From the NCBI RefSeq assembly GCF_011806575.1, contig NZ_JAATOO010000010.1:1-64000 (forward strand): a stretch of 64,000 nt of DNA. The letters run 5' to 3'. The translations under genes and the position numbers were made by a program. A model generated the notes under the pieces. It was not told where the DNA came from, searched no databases, and saw nothing but the letters and a program-made list of their open reading frames with translations. This document shows positions 49,386-58,464 of this stretch, piece after piece (position 1 is the first letter of the stretch; each line of letters opens with the position of its first letter). The DNA comes from Vibrio hepatarius. Lineage in GTDB: Bacteria > Pseudomonadota > Gammaproteobacteria > Enterobacterales > Vibrionaceae.

Positions 49386-51321
49386 TGATTTCTTTACCAT
49401 CTTTTATCATTGATGCCCTAATGTACTCAGGTCTACCCTTCACTTCATCGAGGATCTTACCAATATACTCACCTAAAATACCCAAGCCCAGAATCGTAGC
49501 AGCACCAAAAAGCATAATAAGCAGACTGATCGATGTTAGCCCTTTCGGTACCAACTCAGGATCAATAAGCCTTATAGCAACAGTGGTAAAGGAAAATAGA
49601 ATTGAAAGGAGTAAGGTTATCCCTCCAAAAGCAGTCAACAGATGAAGTGGCATTTTGGAAAAGGAGAAAATACCTCGTTTAGCCCAACCAATATTTCTTA
49701 CCCAGTTGTTTGTACTTACGCCAAACATTCTTTCGGGCCTGATATACTCAACCCCTGCCTGCTTAAATCCAACATATGCTCTTAAGCCACGTAAGAACAC
49801 ATCACTCTCGCCACAGCTTAATATCCATTTGACGACTTTCTTATCAATCAGAGAAAAGTCACCAGCATTTTGTGGGATGTTTATCTCACTCAGGTACGAG
49901 AACACTTTATAAAATGATTTATAAAAGAACTCGGTCCCCGCTGGCATTTCACGTTTGGTCCGAATACCATAAACTACATCATTACCTTCTAGCCACTTAA
50001 CGTAAAACTCTTTAATAAGCTCTGGAGGGTCTTGCAAGTCACCATCTAATAGCACACAGGCATCTTTACTTGCGACTGCCATACCACTACGAAAAGCCGC
50101 CTGTGAACCAAAGTTACGCGAATGATTGATACCTATAACCTTAGAGTCTTTTTGAGATAAAGATAAGATTGTTTCACGACTATTATCTGGAGAACAATCA
50201 TTAACAAAAATAATTTCATAATCGATGTTCAACTCAGTAAATGTTTCAACCAATCTTTTGTACATATGAGGAATGGCAGGCTCATCTTTATAACACGCAA
50301 TAATAGCCGTTATTGAGCGACTCCGATGACCATTTTTTTTAGTCATTTCCGCTGGAGATCTCTCTTTGAAACCATCCCACCAAATGGCCGTTTCTTTAAT
50401 ACCAACTTTTAAAGTCTTGCTAGCGGACCAATCCAGCATTTTTTTCGCTTTTTGGGAATTTGATACCCAGCGATCAAGATCCCATTCCCTACCAGGATAA
50501 GATCCAAAATCTGGTTCGCTATCAATAGCGAACAATTGCTTAGTCAATAAAGCGAGTTCTTTTAGAGAGGTTTGCTGTTCTGAACCAATATTAAACGCTT
50601 CTCCTCTTATACTTTCGTTTTCTTGTAATTGATAGCCTGCACATACAAAAGCGGAAACTACATCGTCTACGTGAATAAAGTCTCTTTTGACTTCTGGAGA
50701 GGTAAAGCTTGGTAGTTCTCCTAAAAGAGCTTTTTTACATAGGTTGGGAATTAGTCGAGAACTATCCTCGTAGGGACCATATACAGAGTAAAGCCTTAAA
50801 GTAGCAACAGGGAAATTACGTACTTTACCAAAATAAGTAACCGCTGCATTCGCAGCGACCTTGCTTACAGCGTAGTGGCTATTTGGTGTCTGCTCATCAC
50901 TTTCCGCAGGGCCATTGGAGTTTGTGCCATATTCGGAAGAGCTCCCCGCACGAACAAACGCACTGACTCCACAGTTTTCGAATACTTCAAGGCATTTTAC
51001 AAGAGCATTATAGTTTGTTTGATGAATGCTTTCACTCTCTTGCTCAAATGAATACGCACCATAAGAGCTGCAATCAAAAACCGTTTTCACCTGAGTTTCT
51101 TCTAGAACTTTTAGGATATTAGTTTTGCTTTTAATATCAAGATGAACTAGACGAGCTTGTGGTATACCCTCCAGCCGCCACGAAAACTTACTGGAAAAAT
51201 ATGCACCATATACATCCTGTCTATACTTAAATAATTCCCGAAACAGGTTTACCCCGACAAAACCACTCGCCCCTATAACCAAAATAGGCCCTTTGAGTTT
51301 TTTAATTTTTTCCTCAAGCAT
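49378..51321 (-). CDS. Fusion of SDR epimerase/dehydratase with GT2 polyprenyl-phosphate glycosyltransferase
   Basis: 647 residues. Residues 1-320 are an extended SDR: NAD motif VIGASGFVGVNL (15-25), SSSEYG (127-132), catalytic Y150-K154 and RLYSVYGP. Residues about 336-530 are a GT2 domain of the DPM/GtrB/ArnC class: ITAIIACYKDE, IIFVNDCSPDNS and LLDGDLQDPPE (about 424-434). Two C-terminal membrane segments follow (about 555-575 and 595-620). The fusion point is near 325-335. It could make a sugar nucleotide and transfer its sugar to polyprenyl phosphate. Its start overlaps the transketolase-C gene by 8 bases. Confidence 0.9.
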   Translation of the reverse strand: MLEEKIKKLKGPILVIGASGFVGVNLFRELFKYRQDVYGAYFSSKFSWRLEGIPQARLVHLDIKSKTNILKVLEETQVKTVFDCSSYGAYSFEQESESIHQTNYNALVKCLEVFENCGVSAFVRAGSSSEYGTNSNGPAESDEQTPNSHYAVSKVAANAAVTYFGKVRNFPVATLRLYSVYGPYEDSSRLIPNLCKKALLGELPSFTSPEVKRDFIHVDDVVSAFVCAGYQLQENESIRGEAFNIGSEQQTSLKELALLTKQLFAIDSEPDFGSYPGREWDLDRWVSNSQKAKKMLDWSASKTLKVGIKETAIWWDGFKERSPAEMTKKNGHRSRSITAIIACYKDEPAIPHMYKRLVETFTELNIDYEIIFVNDCSPDNSRETILSLSQKDSKVIGINHSRNFGSQAAFRSGMAVASKDACVLLDGDLQDPPELIKEFYVKWLEGNDVVYGIRTKREMPAGTEFFYKSFYKVFSYLSEINIPQNAGDFSLIDKKVVKWILSCGESDVFLRGLRAYVGFKQAGVEYIRPERMFGVSTNNWVRNIGWAKRGIFSFSKMPLHLLTAFGGITLLLSILFSFTTVAIRLIDPELVPKGLTSISLLIMLFGAATILGLGILGEYIGKILDEVKGRPEYIRASMIKDGKEINE

Positions 51322-52213
51322 TAACTAACCCTTGAATAACAATTTGCATACTTTTTTCATCTAGTTGACACTCTTTCCTATGGAATTTTTGGGAGCCATA
51401 TCGTTTACTAGGGTAGCCTTGAGCATAATGATGAATAAATTGAGACGGAGTACTTCCTTGATTCACACATTCTAGTGCTATAAGTGACCCGAGCCCTCCA
51501 CTTCGAACATGCTCCTCGAAAACCACAAGTGGTTTAGCGGATATTTCGGTCCAGAGTTCCGGAGGTGCTATAGTCGCGTCAAATTCACAAACGACCCACA
51601 ATGAAGGTCTTTCAGACTCGGGCAAGTCTTTTAAAACTCGGATAGCATTACCTACTAAGGGACCTAGGACAGCCATAACGCCCAAAGAGCCAGAGAAAAT
51701 CTTTCTCCATGACTTATAATCTGGTGGTATAAAATCATTAGGGCTGTCATCATAACCAAGCCTCAAATAGGTTGTCGTACTTACTGGCTGTGACAGTATC
51801 GCTTTAACATCTTGGTCAAAGGCAGGTATTAGTACCTTAAGATTAATCGAAGACATGACCGAGCAATCTTCTAAAGCATGATGAGTGGGCCCCATATAGC
51901 CATAGCCATATCCTCCACCATTACCCACTAAACATACTGGAAGTTTAGAAAAAGAAAGATCGTTTCTTACTTGTTCAAATGGACGTGCATAGCAGAAAGG
52001 TGCGATGCTATAAGCAAACACAGTATTACCAAGCTTGGACAAACCAGCGGCAACTCCAATCATATTTTGCTCTGCTACCCCTACGTTAACAAAACGGTCT
52101 CCATATGCCTCCCGAACTTCCTCCAAAGCCATAAAGCCTAAGTCTCCGGTTAAAAAGAACGTATCATACTTATTAGTTAAGTCGAGCATACACTCTGTAA
52201 ACACTTTCCTCAT
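51314..52213 (-). CDS. Transketolase-like protein, C-terminal half
   Basis: 299 residues. Covers the pyrimidine-binding and C-terminal domains. GVAEQNMIGVAAGL holds the catalytic glutamate that activates thiamine diphosphate, and YMGPTHHALED is the conserved His loop found in transketolases and DXS. Starts with a 4-base overlap (ATGA) with the N-terminal half gene, so the two should be made in equal amounts and form one active enzyme. Confidence 0.88.
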   Translation of the reverse strand: MRKVFTECMLDLTNKYDTFFLTGDLGFMALEEVREAYGDRFVNVGVAEQNMIGVAAGLSKLGNTVFAYSIAPFCYARPFEQVRNDLSFSKLPVCLVGNGGGYGYGYMGPTHHALEDCSVMSSINLKVLIPAFDQDVKAILSQPVSTTTYLRLGYDDSPNDFIPPDYKSWRKIFSGSLGVMAVLGPLVGNAIRVLKDLPESERPSLWVVCEFDATIAPPELWTEISAKPLVVFEEHVRSGGLGSLIALECVNQGSTPSQFIHHYAQGYPSKRYGSQKFHRKECQLDEKSMQIVIQGLVNA

Positions 52214-52995
52214 TTCGCCTCCTTCACAGAAAGTCTCGACAAAGCATCTTGATATTGTTCTTCGTTGATAGGTAAATAATGAGACTCTAACTTACCTTCA
52301 AAATGCAAACCGTTACCTTTTACAGTATCTAACAACAATACCATTGGCTTTTCTGAGTCTTGAACGCTCAAGCCTCTAATTAAAGACTCTATATCATGTC
52401 CGTTAAATCTTTCGACACGAGCACCAAAGCTCTCCATTTTATACTGCAGTTCCTCGAACGAGGCGACTTCACTAGTGGAACCAAACCCTTGCAGTTTATT
52501 GAGATCAATGATAATAGTAAGATTATTGAGTCTTTGATGGGCACTAAAAATTAACGCTTCCCAACAGCTTCCTTCTTGCCATTCACCATCTGAACATACG
52601 CAAAATACTCGAGATTCAGATTTCTTGACTTTCAATCCATAGGCTAGACCGGAAGCTAAAGACGGGCCATGGCCTAAAGAGCCGGTCGAAAAAATTACAT
52701 CTGATAAAGACAAATCAGAAGGGTGCCCTCCTAATCGAGTACCATTTTTTGAAAAAGTGGATAGATCTTCGTCACTTATCTTTCCCAATGACCATAAGGT
52801 TGTATAGAGTGCCGCAGCAGAATGGCCTTTGGATAAAATAAATTTATCGTCTTCTTGCATCGTATGGTGGTGTAACACCACCAAAGCATCTATACACGAA
52901 AAATTGCCACCTATATGACCGGTATTCGTTAAGTAATGAAGCTCGAGCAATTTGGACTTCACCCTGACAAGAGTTTCTTGGAGCAAGTTATTCAT
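52210..52995 (-). CDS. Transketolase-like protein, N-terminal half (ThDP-binding)
   Basis: 261 residues. Carries the thiamine-diphosphate domain: SKGHSA, GHPS, GSLGHGPSLASGLA and SDGEWQEGSCWEALIF followed by NNLTIIIDLNKLQ, the GDG...N motif with Asp kept and the first Gly replaced by Ser. Split transketolases of this kind occur in sugar-modification and secondary-metabolite clusters. It transfers a two-carbon ketol unit in the family's known chemistry; the acceptor here is unknown. Confidence 0.88.
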   Translation of the reverse strand: MNNLLQETLVRVKSKLLELHYLTNTGHIGGNFSCIDALVVLHHHTMQEDDKFILSKGHSAAALYTTLWSLGKISDEDLSTFSKNGTRLGGHPSDLSLSDVIFSTGSLGHGPSLASGLAYGLKVKKSESRVFCVCSDGEWQEGSCWEALIFSAHQRLNNLTIIIDLNKLQGFGSTSEVASFEELQYKMESFGARVERFNGHDIESLIRGLSVQDSEKPMVLLLDTVKGNGLHFEGKLESHYLPINEEQYQDALSRLSVKEAK

Positions 52996-53009
52996 TTAGA
53001 TTTCCTAAA

Positions 53010-53879
53010 CTAGTCGTCATCTAACAAGCCAAGTAAATATTGACCATAAGAGTTTTTGGAGAATGGTGCAGCCGACTGTCTAAGTTGTTCATCTGATAAC
53101 CAACCACTCCGAAAGGCGATTTCTTCTAAGCAAGCTATCTTGTACCCCTGCCTTTTTTCTATAGTTTCGACAAAATGAGAGGCTTCCAATAAGCTTTCGT
53201 AAGTGCCTGTATCTAGCCATGCGAAGCCTCTGCCTAAAAGTTCAATTGATAGATTTTCATTTTCCAAGTAGAGTTGATTAATACTAGTTATTTCCAGCTC
53301 GCCTCGCTCAGAAGGTTGCAACTTTTTAGCATAATCTAGTACTTTGTTGTCATAAAAATACAGTCCTGTTACGGCATACTTTGATTTGGGGTTCTCTGGT
53401 TTCTCTTCGATCGAGAGTACTTCCATATTTTCATCAAACTCGACAACCCCAAATCTTTCTGGGTCTTTTACTTTATACCCAAATACAACTGCCCCGCTTT
53501 CAAGAGAAGCTGCCTGTTTTAGTTTAGGGGAAAAACCTTGACCATAGAAAATATTATCTCCAAGAACAAGGCAAACAGGGTCTTTTCCAATAAAATCTTC
53601 TGCGATAAGAAATGCTTCAGCAATACCACGAGGTTCTGCTTGGATAGCGTAATCTATACTAACTCCAAACTCATCACCGTTTTTAAGCAAGCGTTTAAAG
53701 CCATCAACTGTGTCGGGAGTGGTTATTATTAAAATGTCTTTTATACCCGCTAGCATTAAAACAGAAATAGGGTAATACACCATTGGTTTGTCATAGACGG
53801 GTAAAAGTTGCTTTGAGGTGCCTAAAGTAATCGGGTATAAACGAGTCCCAGACCCTCCAGCTAATACGATGCCTTTCAT
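53010..53879 (-). CDS. rmlA: Glucose-1-phosphate thymidylyltransferase
   Basis: 289 residues. Forms dTDP-glucose from glucose-1-phosphate and d[31 protein letters not shown] is the nucleotidyltransferase signature; [10 protein letters not shown] and EEKPENPKS follow. Overlaps rmlB by four bases (ATGA). Confidence 0.97.
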   Translation of the reverse strand: MKGIVLAGGSGTRLYPITLGTSKQLLPVYDKPMVYYPISVLMLAGIKDILIITTPDTVDGFKRLLKNGDEFGVSIDYAIQAEPRGIAEAFLIAEDFIGKDPVCLVLGDNIFYGQGFSPKLKQAASLESGAVVFGYKVKDPERFGVVEFDENMEVLSIEEKPENPKSKYAVTGLYFYDNKVLDYAKKLQPSERGELEITSINQLYLENENLSIELLGRGFAWLDTGTYESLLEASHFVETIEKRQGYKIACLEEIAFRSGWLSDEQLRQSAAPFSKNSYGQYLLGLLDDD

Positions 53880-54907
53880 GAACTTTTACCATCCATATTT
53901 TGGAAACTATCCACATACCATTCTATTGTTTTTCTTAAACCTGACTCAAAGGTTTCAGTCGGTCGCCACCCCAATGTATTATAAATTTTATTTGCATCAA
54001 TAGCGTAGCGAAGATCATGCCCAGGACGGTCATTTACAAATATTATAAGTTCAGAAAAGCTATCTATATGATCTGGTTTCCCTTCAGGAAACATAACATC
54101 TAATGTGTCACAAATTACCCTCACAACATCAATATTAGCCCACTCATTTATCCCGCCTATATTGTATGTATCACCAATTTTTCCTTTCTTAGCAACAAGG
54201 TATAAAGCCCTTACGTGATCATCAACATATAACCAATCACGAATCTGCTGTCCATCACCATATATAGGAAGTGCTTCACCTTTTAGAGCATTGCAGATCA
54301 TTCTAGGTATAAACTTTTCGCTATGCTGGAATGGACCGTAGTTGTTCGAGCAGTTTGTTACTAGGGTTGGTAAGCCATAAGTACGATACCATGCTCTAAC
54401 TAAATGGTCACTTGCCGCCTTTGACGCAGAATAGGGGCTGCTCGGGTTATAGCTAGTTGCCTCAGTAAATAAATCATTCGTTCCTTTCAAATCCCCATAC
54501 ACTTCATCTGTAGAGACGTGTATGAACTTAAAATCGAGCTGTTTACTTTCCTCTAGTGATTTCCAGTAGCGACGAGCAACCTCTAATAGAGTATAAGTCC
54601 CAACAATATTAGTATTTATAAAATCTGTAGGCTCACCTATTGAGTTATCAACATGACTTTCCGCGGCCAAATGCATCACCATATCGGGCTGATGGTGTGC
54701 GAACACTCTAGTCAACTCTTTTTGGTCACATATATCTACTTTTTCAAAATAATAGCGATCATTTCCTTCTACAACAGACAAAGTGTCTAGATTCCCCGCG
54801 TAGGTCAATTTATCTACATTTACTACGCAGTTATCTGTCTTCTGAACAATAAACCGCACTAGCGCAGAGCCTATAAACCCGGCTCCTCCAGTTACCAATA
54901 TCTTCAT
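53876..54907 (-). CDS. rmlB: dTDP-glucose 4,6-dehydratase
   Basis: 343 residues. Makes dTDP-4-keto-6-deoxyglucose. [25 protein letters not shown], the catalytic [10 protein letters not shown] near 160 and NNYGPFQ are typical RmlB motifs. rmlC and rmlD (needed for dTDP-L-rhamnose) are absent from this window, so the keto sugar may go to a different product via the genes that follow. 53 bases after the WbpM-like gene. Confidence 0.97.
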   Translation of the reverse strand: MKILVTGGAGFIGSALVRFIVQKTDNCVVNVDKLTYAGNLDTLSVVEGNDRYYFEKVDICDQKELTRVFAHHQPDMVMHLAAESHVDNSIGEPTDFINTNIVGTYTLLEVARRYWKSLEESKQLDFKFIHVSTDEVYGDLKGTNDLFTEATSYNPSSPYSASKAASDHLVRAWYRTYGLPTLVTNCSNNYGPFQHSEKFIPRMICNALKGEALPIYGDGQQIRDWLYVDDHVRALYLVAKKGKIGDTYNIGGINEWANIDVVRVICDTLDVMFPEGKPDHIDSFSELIIFVNDRPGHDLRYAIDANKIYNTLGWRPTETFESGLRKTIEWYVDSFQNMDGKSS

Positions 54908-54960
54908 ATATAACCATTTGAACTAAAACTTGCTTACCAGCAATGCTATTCAGAATTATA

Positions 54961-56904
54961 CTAATGCAACTCTGATTTTTGATTTTCTTGAGTGTCCGAC
55001 CTAACCAACTTCTTCCACACTAAGTCACCAATATCGTCTGTTGGGTTAAAGTCAGTTGGGGCCTCTAATAACAGAGCTCTGATCTTCTCATGTTCAAAGT
55101 TATGACATGCTTTATCTAATTTATCAATGAGCTCTATATAATGCTCTATCGAGAGATAACTCTCATTCGCTGTCATAATTCGTGGGTGAGCCGTTTCCCC
55201 CACATTATCTCCAATCAACAGCTCTTCAAAAAGTTTTTCGCCTGGTCGAAGACCAGAAAACTCGATTTCTATGTCACCATATGGGTTGCTTTCATCTTTA
55301 ACTTCTAGGCCTGATAGCTGAATTAAGTTGACTGCCAAGTCGGTAATTTTTACAGGTTCACCCATATCTAGAACAAACACATCACCACCTTTACCCATAG
55401 CTCCCGCCTGAATAACTAACTGGGCAGCTTCTGGAATTGTCATGAAATAACGAATGATATCTGGGTGAGTTACTGTAATCGGTCCACCTGAAGCTATTTG
55501 CTTTTTAAACAATGGAATCACTGAACCCGAAGAGCCTAAAACGTTTCCAAATCGAACCATACAAAAGCGTGTTCCCTTCTCCTTAGCATTTTCCTGCTCT
55601 GCTAAAGCCTGAAGTCCTAACTCTGCCATACGCTTAGTTGTACCCATAACATTGGTTGGCCGTACCGCTTTATCCGTAGAAATCAAAACAAACGATTCCA
55701 CTTGAGCTTCAATAGACGATTTCGCGGTATAATAAGTCCCAAATACGTTGTTACGGACGCCCTCTACAACATTATACTCTACTAACGGAACATGCTTGTA
55801 AGCAGCAGCATGGTAAACAGTTTGAACACCAAAGCTCTTCATGGTTGTAACAAGGCGATTTATTCGTTGCACAGAACCGAGTAGTGGGACAATTTCAACA
55901 TTCAAGCTTTCAGCTTCGACCAAGTTCGATAATTCTCGATCAATTTGATACAAACCGAACTCAGAAAGTTCAAACAGGACCAAAGCCTTAGGTTTTTGTC
56001 TGACAATTTGACGGCAAAGCTCTGAGCCAATGGAGCCTCCCGCCCCGGTGACCATAACTACCTTGCCTTTAATATTCGCTTCCATTAACGCTTGCTGTGG
56101 CGCGACAGAATCACGTCCCAATAAATCCTCTATCGCAACATATTTTAGTTCATCAATCTTCGCTTTTCCATCAACAATATCCTTCATATCAGGAACTGTT
56201 AGCACTTCTGCGGAAAGATGAACGAGTGAATCAAGGATTTCTTTTCGCCTAGCTCTGGATGCACTGGGAACCGCAAGTAAGATTTGGCTGACAGAATGTT
56301 TCTCAATAAACTTTTCTGCGCGACCAACCCCCTTAACTTTTAAGCCCATAATAATGGTGTTATATAAAGTTTTATCTTCATCAATAAAACCAACAACTTT
56401 GTGAGTTTCTGAAGATCGTAAAGCTAGAGCTAATTGACGGCCAGCAGCTCCCGCACCATAGATAAGCACATTCTTCATGCCCTTACTGTTGGCTTGAGTT
56501 ACTAATACCCGAACGATTAAACGGGAACCACCACATAATAAGCATAAAAAAGCACCATAAATAATTGGAACAGAGCGAGGGACTGGTGCATCAAAATAAA
56601 ATGCCAAAACTGAGATTGATGCTGCCGAAATAATCGTTCCTATACTTACAACAGCTAAAGCGTGAAAGGTTAAAAACCTTAGTATCGCTCGATAAAGTCC
56701 AAGCCTCATAAAAGCAAAAACTGTCACAAGCAAAGTTCCAATTACTACATACCAGGTCAAATAGCTTTCAAAAGGTTTAACATTACCAATACGACTCCAG
56801 TAAGCGGCATAAAAAGAAGCCACAACAAAAAAAGCGTCAATCGCAATACTTATTAGACGTTTATAAGTTCGAGGTAAATTCCAAATGTGGTTTAGATTAG
56901 CCAT
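54961..56904 (-). CDS. WbpM/CapD-like nucleotide-sugar 4,6-dehydratase
   Basis: 647 residues. Four N-terminal membrane segments (to about residue 115), a first Rossmann domain (VLIYGAGAAGRQLA near 145), then a large SDR catalytic domain with VTGAGGSIGSELCRQI near 285 and STDKAVRPTNVMGTTKR. The Met in place of the usual catalytic Tyr (S-M-K type) matches WbpM/FlaA1-like UDP-GlcNAc C6 dehydratases. It probably makes UDP-4-keto-6-deoxy-GlcNAc for the QuiNAc-type initiating sugar. Confidence 0.9.
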   Translation of the reverse strand: MANLNHIWNLPRTYKRLISIAIDAFFVVASFYAAYWSRIGNVKPFESYLTWYVVIGTLLVTVFAFMRLGLYRAILRFLTFHALAVVSIGTIISAASISVLAFYFDAPVPRSVPIIYGAFLCLLCGGSRLIVRVLVTQANSKGMKNVLIYGAGAAGRQLALALRSSETHKVVGFIDEDKTLYNTIIMGLKVKGVGRAEKFIEKHSVSQILLAVPSASRARRKEILDSLVHLSAEVLTVPDMKDIVDGKAKIDELKYVAIEDLLGRDSVAPQQALMEANIKGKVVMVTGAGGSIGSELCRQIVRQKPKALVLFELSEFGLYQIDRELSNLVEAESLNVEIVPLLGSVQRINRLVTTMKSFGVQTVYHAAAYKHVPLVEYNVVEGVRNNVFGTYYTAKSSIEAQVESFVLISTDKAVRPTNVMGTTKRMAELGLQALAEQENAKEKGTRFCMVRFGNVLGSSGSVIPLFKKQIASGGPITVTHPDIIRYFMTIPEAAQLVIQAGAMGKGGDVFVLDMGEPVKITDLAVNLIQLSGLEVKDESNPYGDIEIEFSGLRPGEKLFEELLIGDNVGETAHPRIMTANESYLSIEHYIELIDKLDKACHNFEHEKIRALLLEAPTDFNPTDDIGDLVWKKLVRSDTQENQKSELH

Positions 56905-56959
56905 ACTGTACTCTTTTAATTACCTACCCTATCTAAGAGCCACAAGTGTGGAGAAACTA

Positions 56960-57508
56960 CTATTTAACTGCATCTCCACTACCACTTCCTGTAGCTGTCA
57001 TTATTATATACTTAAAGTAATCTCTTAGATTAAGTGTATCAATCATCTGTTTATCAATTTTCGCTAGCAGTTTAGGTTTCGACATATCAATATTTTGAAT
57101 TTGCGCCAAACCTGTAATACCTGGGAGTACATCGTAAACACCAAGCTCATCGCGAGCTGCAATAAGTTCATCTTGATTATAAAGGTTGGGACGCGGTCCG
57201 ACTAAACTCATTTCACCTTTAAGTACGTTAATAAGTTGAGGAAGTTCGTCCAGTTTTGTTTTACGTAATAATGCGCCTAATTTAGTTATTGAGGAATGAC
57301 TAGCCAAATGACTCGCTACAGATTTGGTTTCGATTTTCATCGTGCGAAACTTTATCAACTTAAACGGCTTCTTATGTCGTCCCACTCGTTCCTGTACAAA
57401 AATAGGCGATCCTGTATCAAACAGCCCAATGACAGTAACCATCAACAATACTGGTGACAAAACAAGCAAACCAAAAAATGCCGCTAATAAATCTAATAAT
57501 TTAATCAT
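56960..57508 (-). CDS. Undecaprenyl-phosphate sugar phosphotransferase (PglC-like, small)
   Basis: 182 residues. One N-terminal hydrophobic re-entrant segment (LLDLLAAFFGLLVLSPVLLMVTVIG), then the catalytic domain with RVGRHKKPFKLIKFRTM, GALLRKTKLDELPQLINVLKGEMSLVGPRP (Asp-Glu dyad in the first part). This is the minimal monotopic phosphoglycosyl transferase form. It starts a lipid-linked oligosaccharide. The neighbours suggest QuiNAc-1-phosphate or similar as substrate. Confidence 0.92.
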   Translation of the reverse strand: MIKLLDLLAAFFGLLVLSPVLLMVTVIGLFDTGSPIFVQERVGRHKKPFKLIKFRTMKIETKSVASHLASHSSITKLGALLRKTKLDELPQLINVLKGEMSLVGPRPNLYNQDELIAARDELGVYDVLPGITGLAQIQNIDMSKPKLLAKIDKQMIDTLNLRDYFKYIIMTATGSGSGDAVK

Positions 57509-57513
57509 TTACG

Positions 57514-58464
57514 TTACTTCTCTTTAGCTCGTAAAAAAGCTTTAGCTGTCTCTTTAAATCCATCATCAATAGATTGAGGCGGCTTCCAACCGAGAGTTTC
57601 TTTGGTGTGGGATATATCAACTTGCAATGAGCCTACTAACCTATCTACGACGTCCGACTTGCCAAATAGATTACCAACCATTCTATAGCCCCATACAGGA
57701 ATTGGCAGCTGCCATATTGGCTTACCTATCGCATTAGCCATTTTTTTGACCATATCTGAGGTAGAAATATCATGACCATCTGAAACCAGAAACACTTGAT
57801 TAGCCGCTTTAGGGTGATCGATACAAGTCATCATCAGATCGACAAGGTTAACAATAGAAACTAAACTACGACGGTTATTGTGAATACAACCAAACGGTAA
57901 CGGAACACCTTTAGCAACTAGGTTCATCAAGGAAGCAAAATTAGCTTTTACTCCTGGCCCGTAAACAAGGGGGGGTCTAATAACCACGATTTCCATCCCC
58001 GACTCTTTACCAATATCAAAGAGCTGCTGCTCAGCTTCTGATTTTGATAGTCCGTAATCATCTCCAGGAGCGTGCGCATCAGCATAAGTAAACGGCCAGT
58101 CAAGCGACGTGCTATCCCCATTCACTTTTATACTGCTTAAGAAGATAAAACGCTTTACACCCACCTTTGCTGCTTGACGAGCCAAATTGATCGTACCACA
58201 AGTGTTCACCTCTCTATACTCTTCAAGAGGGTTCCTCACAGTATCCTTCATGACATGAACACGTGCGGCAATATGAACGACAACATCCATACCCGTCAAG
58301 ACAGAATAATAATCTGACTTAGTATCTATACTTGCGTTAAGGTAGGTACTACATTGAGGTGGCGTCGAACGTCCAAGTAAATTGACATTATCACTGTTAC
58401 CATAAGTCTTAAGAAAATGGCTCCCCACAAAGCCTGAGTATCCAGTTACCAAAAGATTATTCAT
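57514..58464 (-). CDS. NAD-dependent epimerase/reductase (WbpV/QuiNAc-type SDR)
   Basis: 316 residues. NAD motif LVTGYSGFVGSHFLK, IFLSSIKVNG, catalytic YGLSKSEAEQQL and RPPLVYGPGVKANF. The combination of this SDR with a WbpM-like dehydratase and a small phosphoglycosyl transferase recurs in clusters making QuiNAc or FucNAc on undecaprenyl phosphate. Specificity is inferred. Overlaps the GT4 gene by 8 bases. Confidence 0.87.
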   Translation of the reverse strand: MNNLLVTGYSGFVGSHFLKTYGNSDNVNLLGRSTPPQCSTYLNASIDTKSDYYSVLTGMDVVVHIAARVHVMKDTVRNPLEEYREVNTCGTINLARQAAKVGVKRFIFLSSIKVNGDSTSLDWPFTYADAHAPGDDYGLSKSEAEQQLFDIGKESGMEIVVIRPPLVYGPGVKANFASLMNLVAKGVPLPFGCIHNNRRSLVSIVNLVDLMMTCIDHPKAANQVFLVSDGHDISTSDMVKKMANAIGKPIWQLPIPVWGYRMVGNLFGKSDVVDRLVGSLQVDISHTKETLGWKPPQSIDDGFKETAKAFLRAKEK

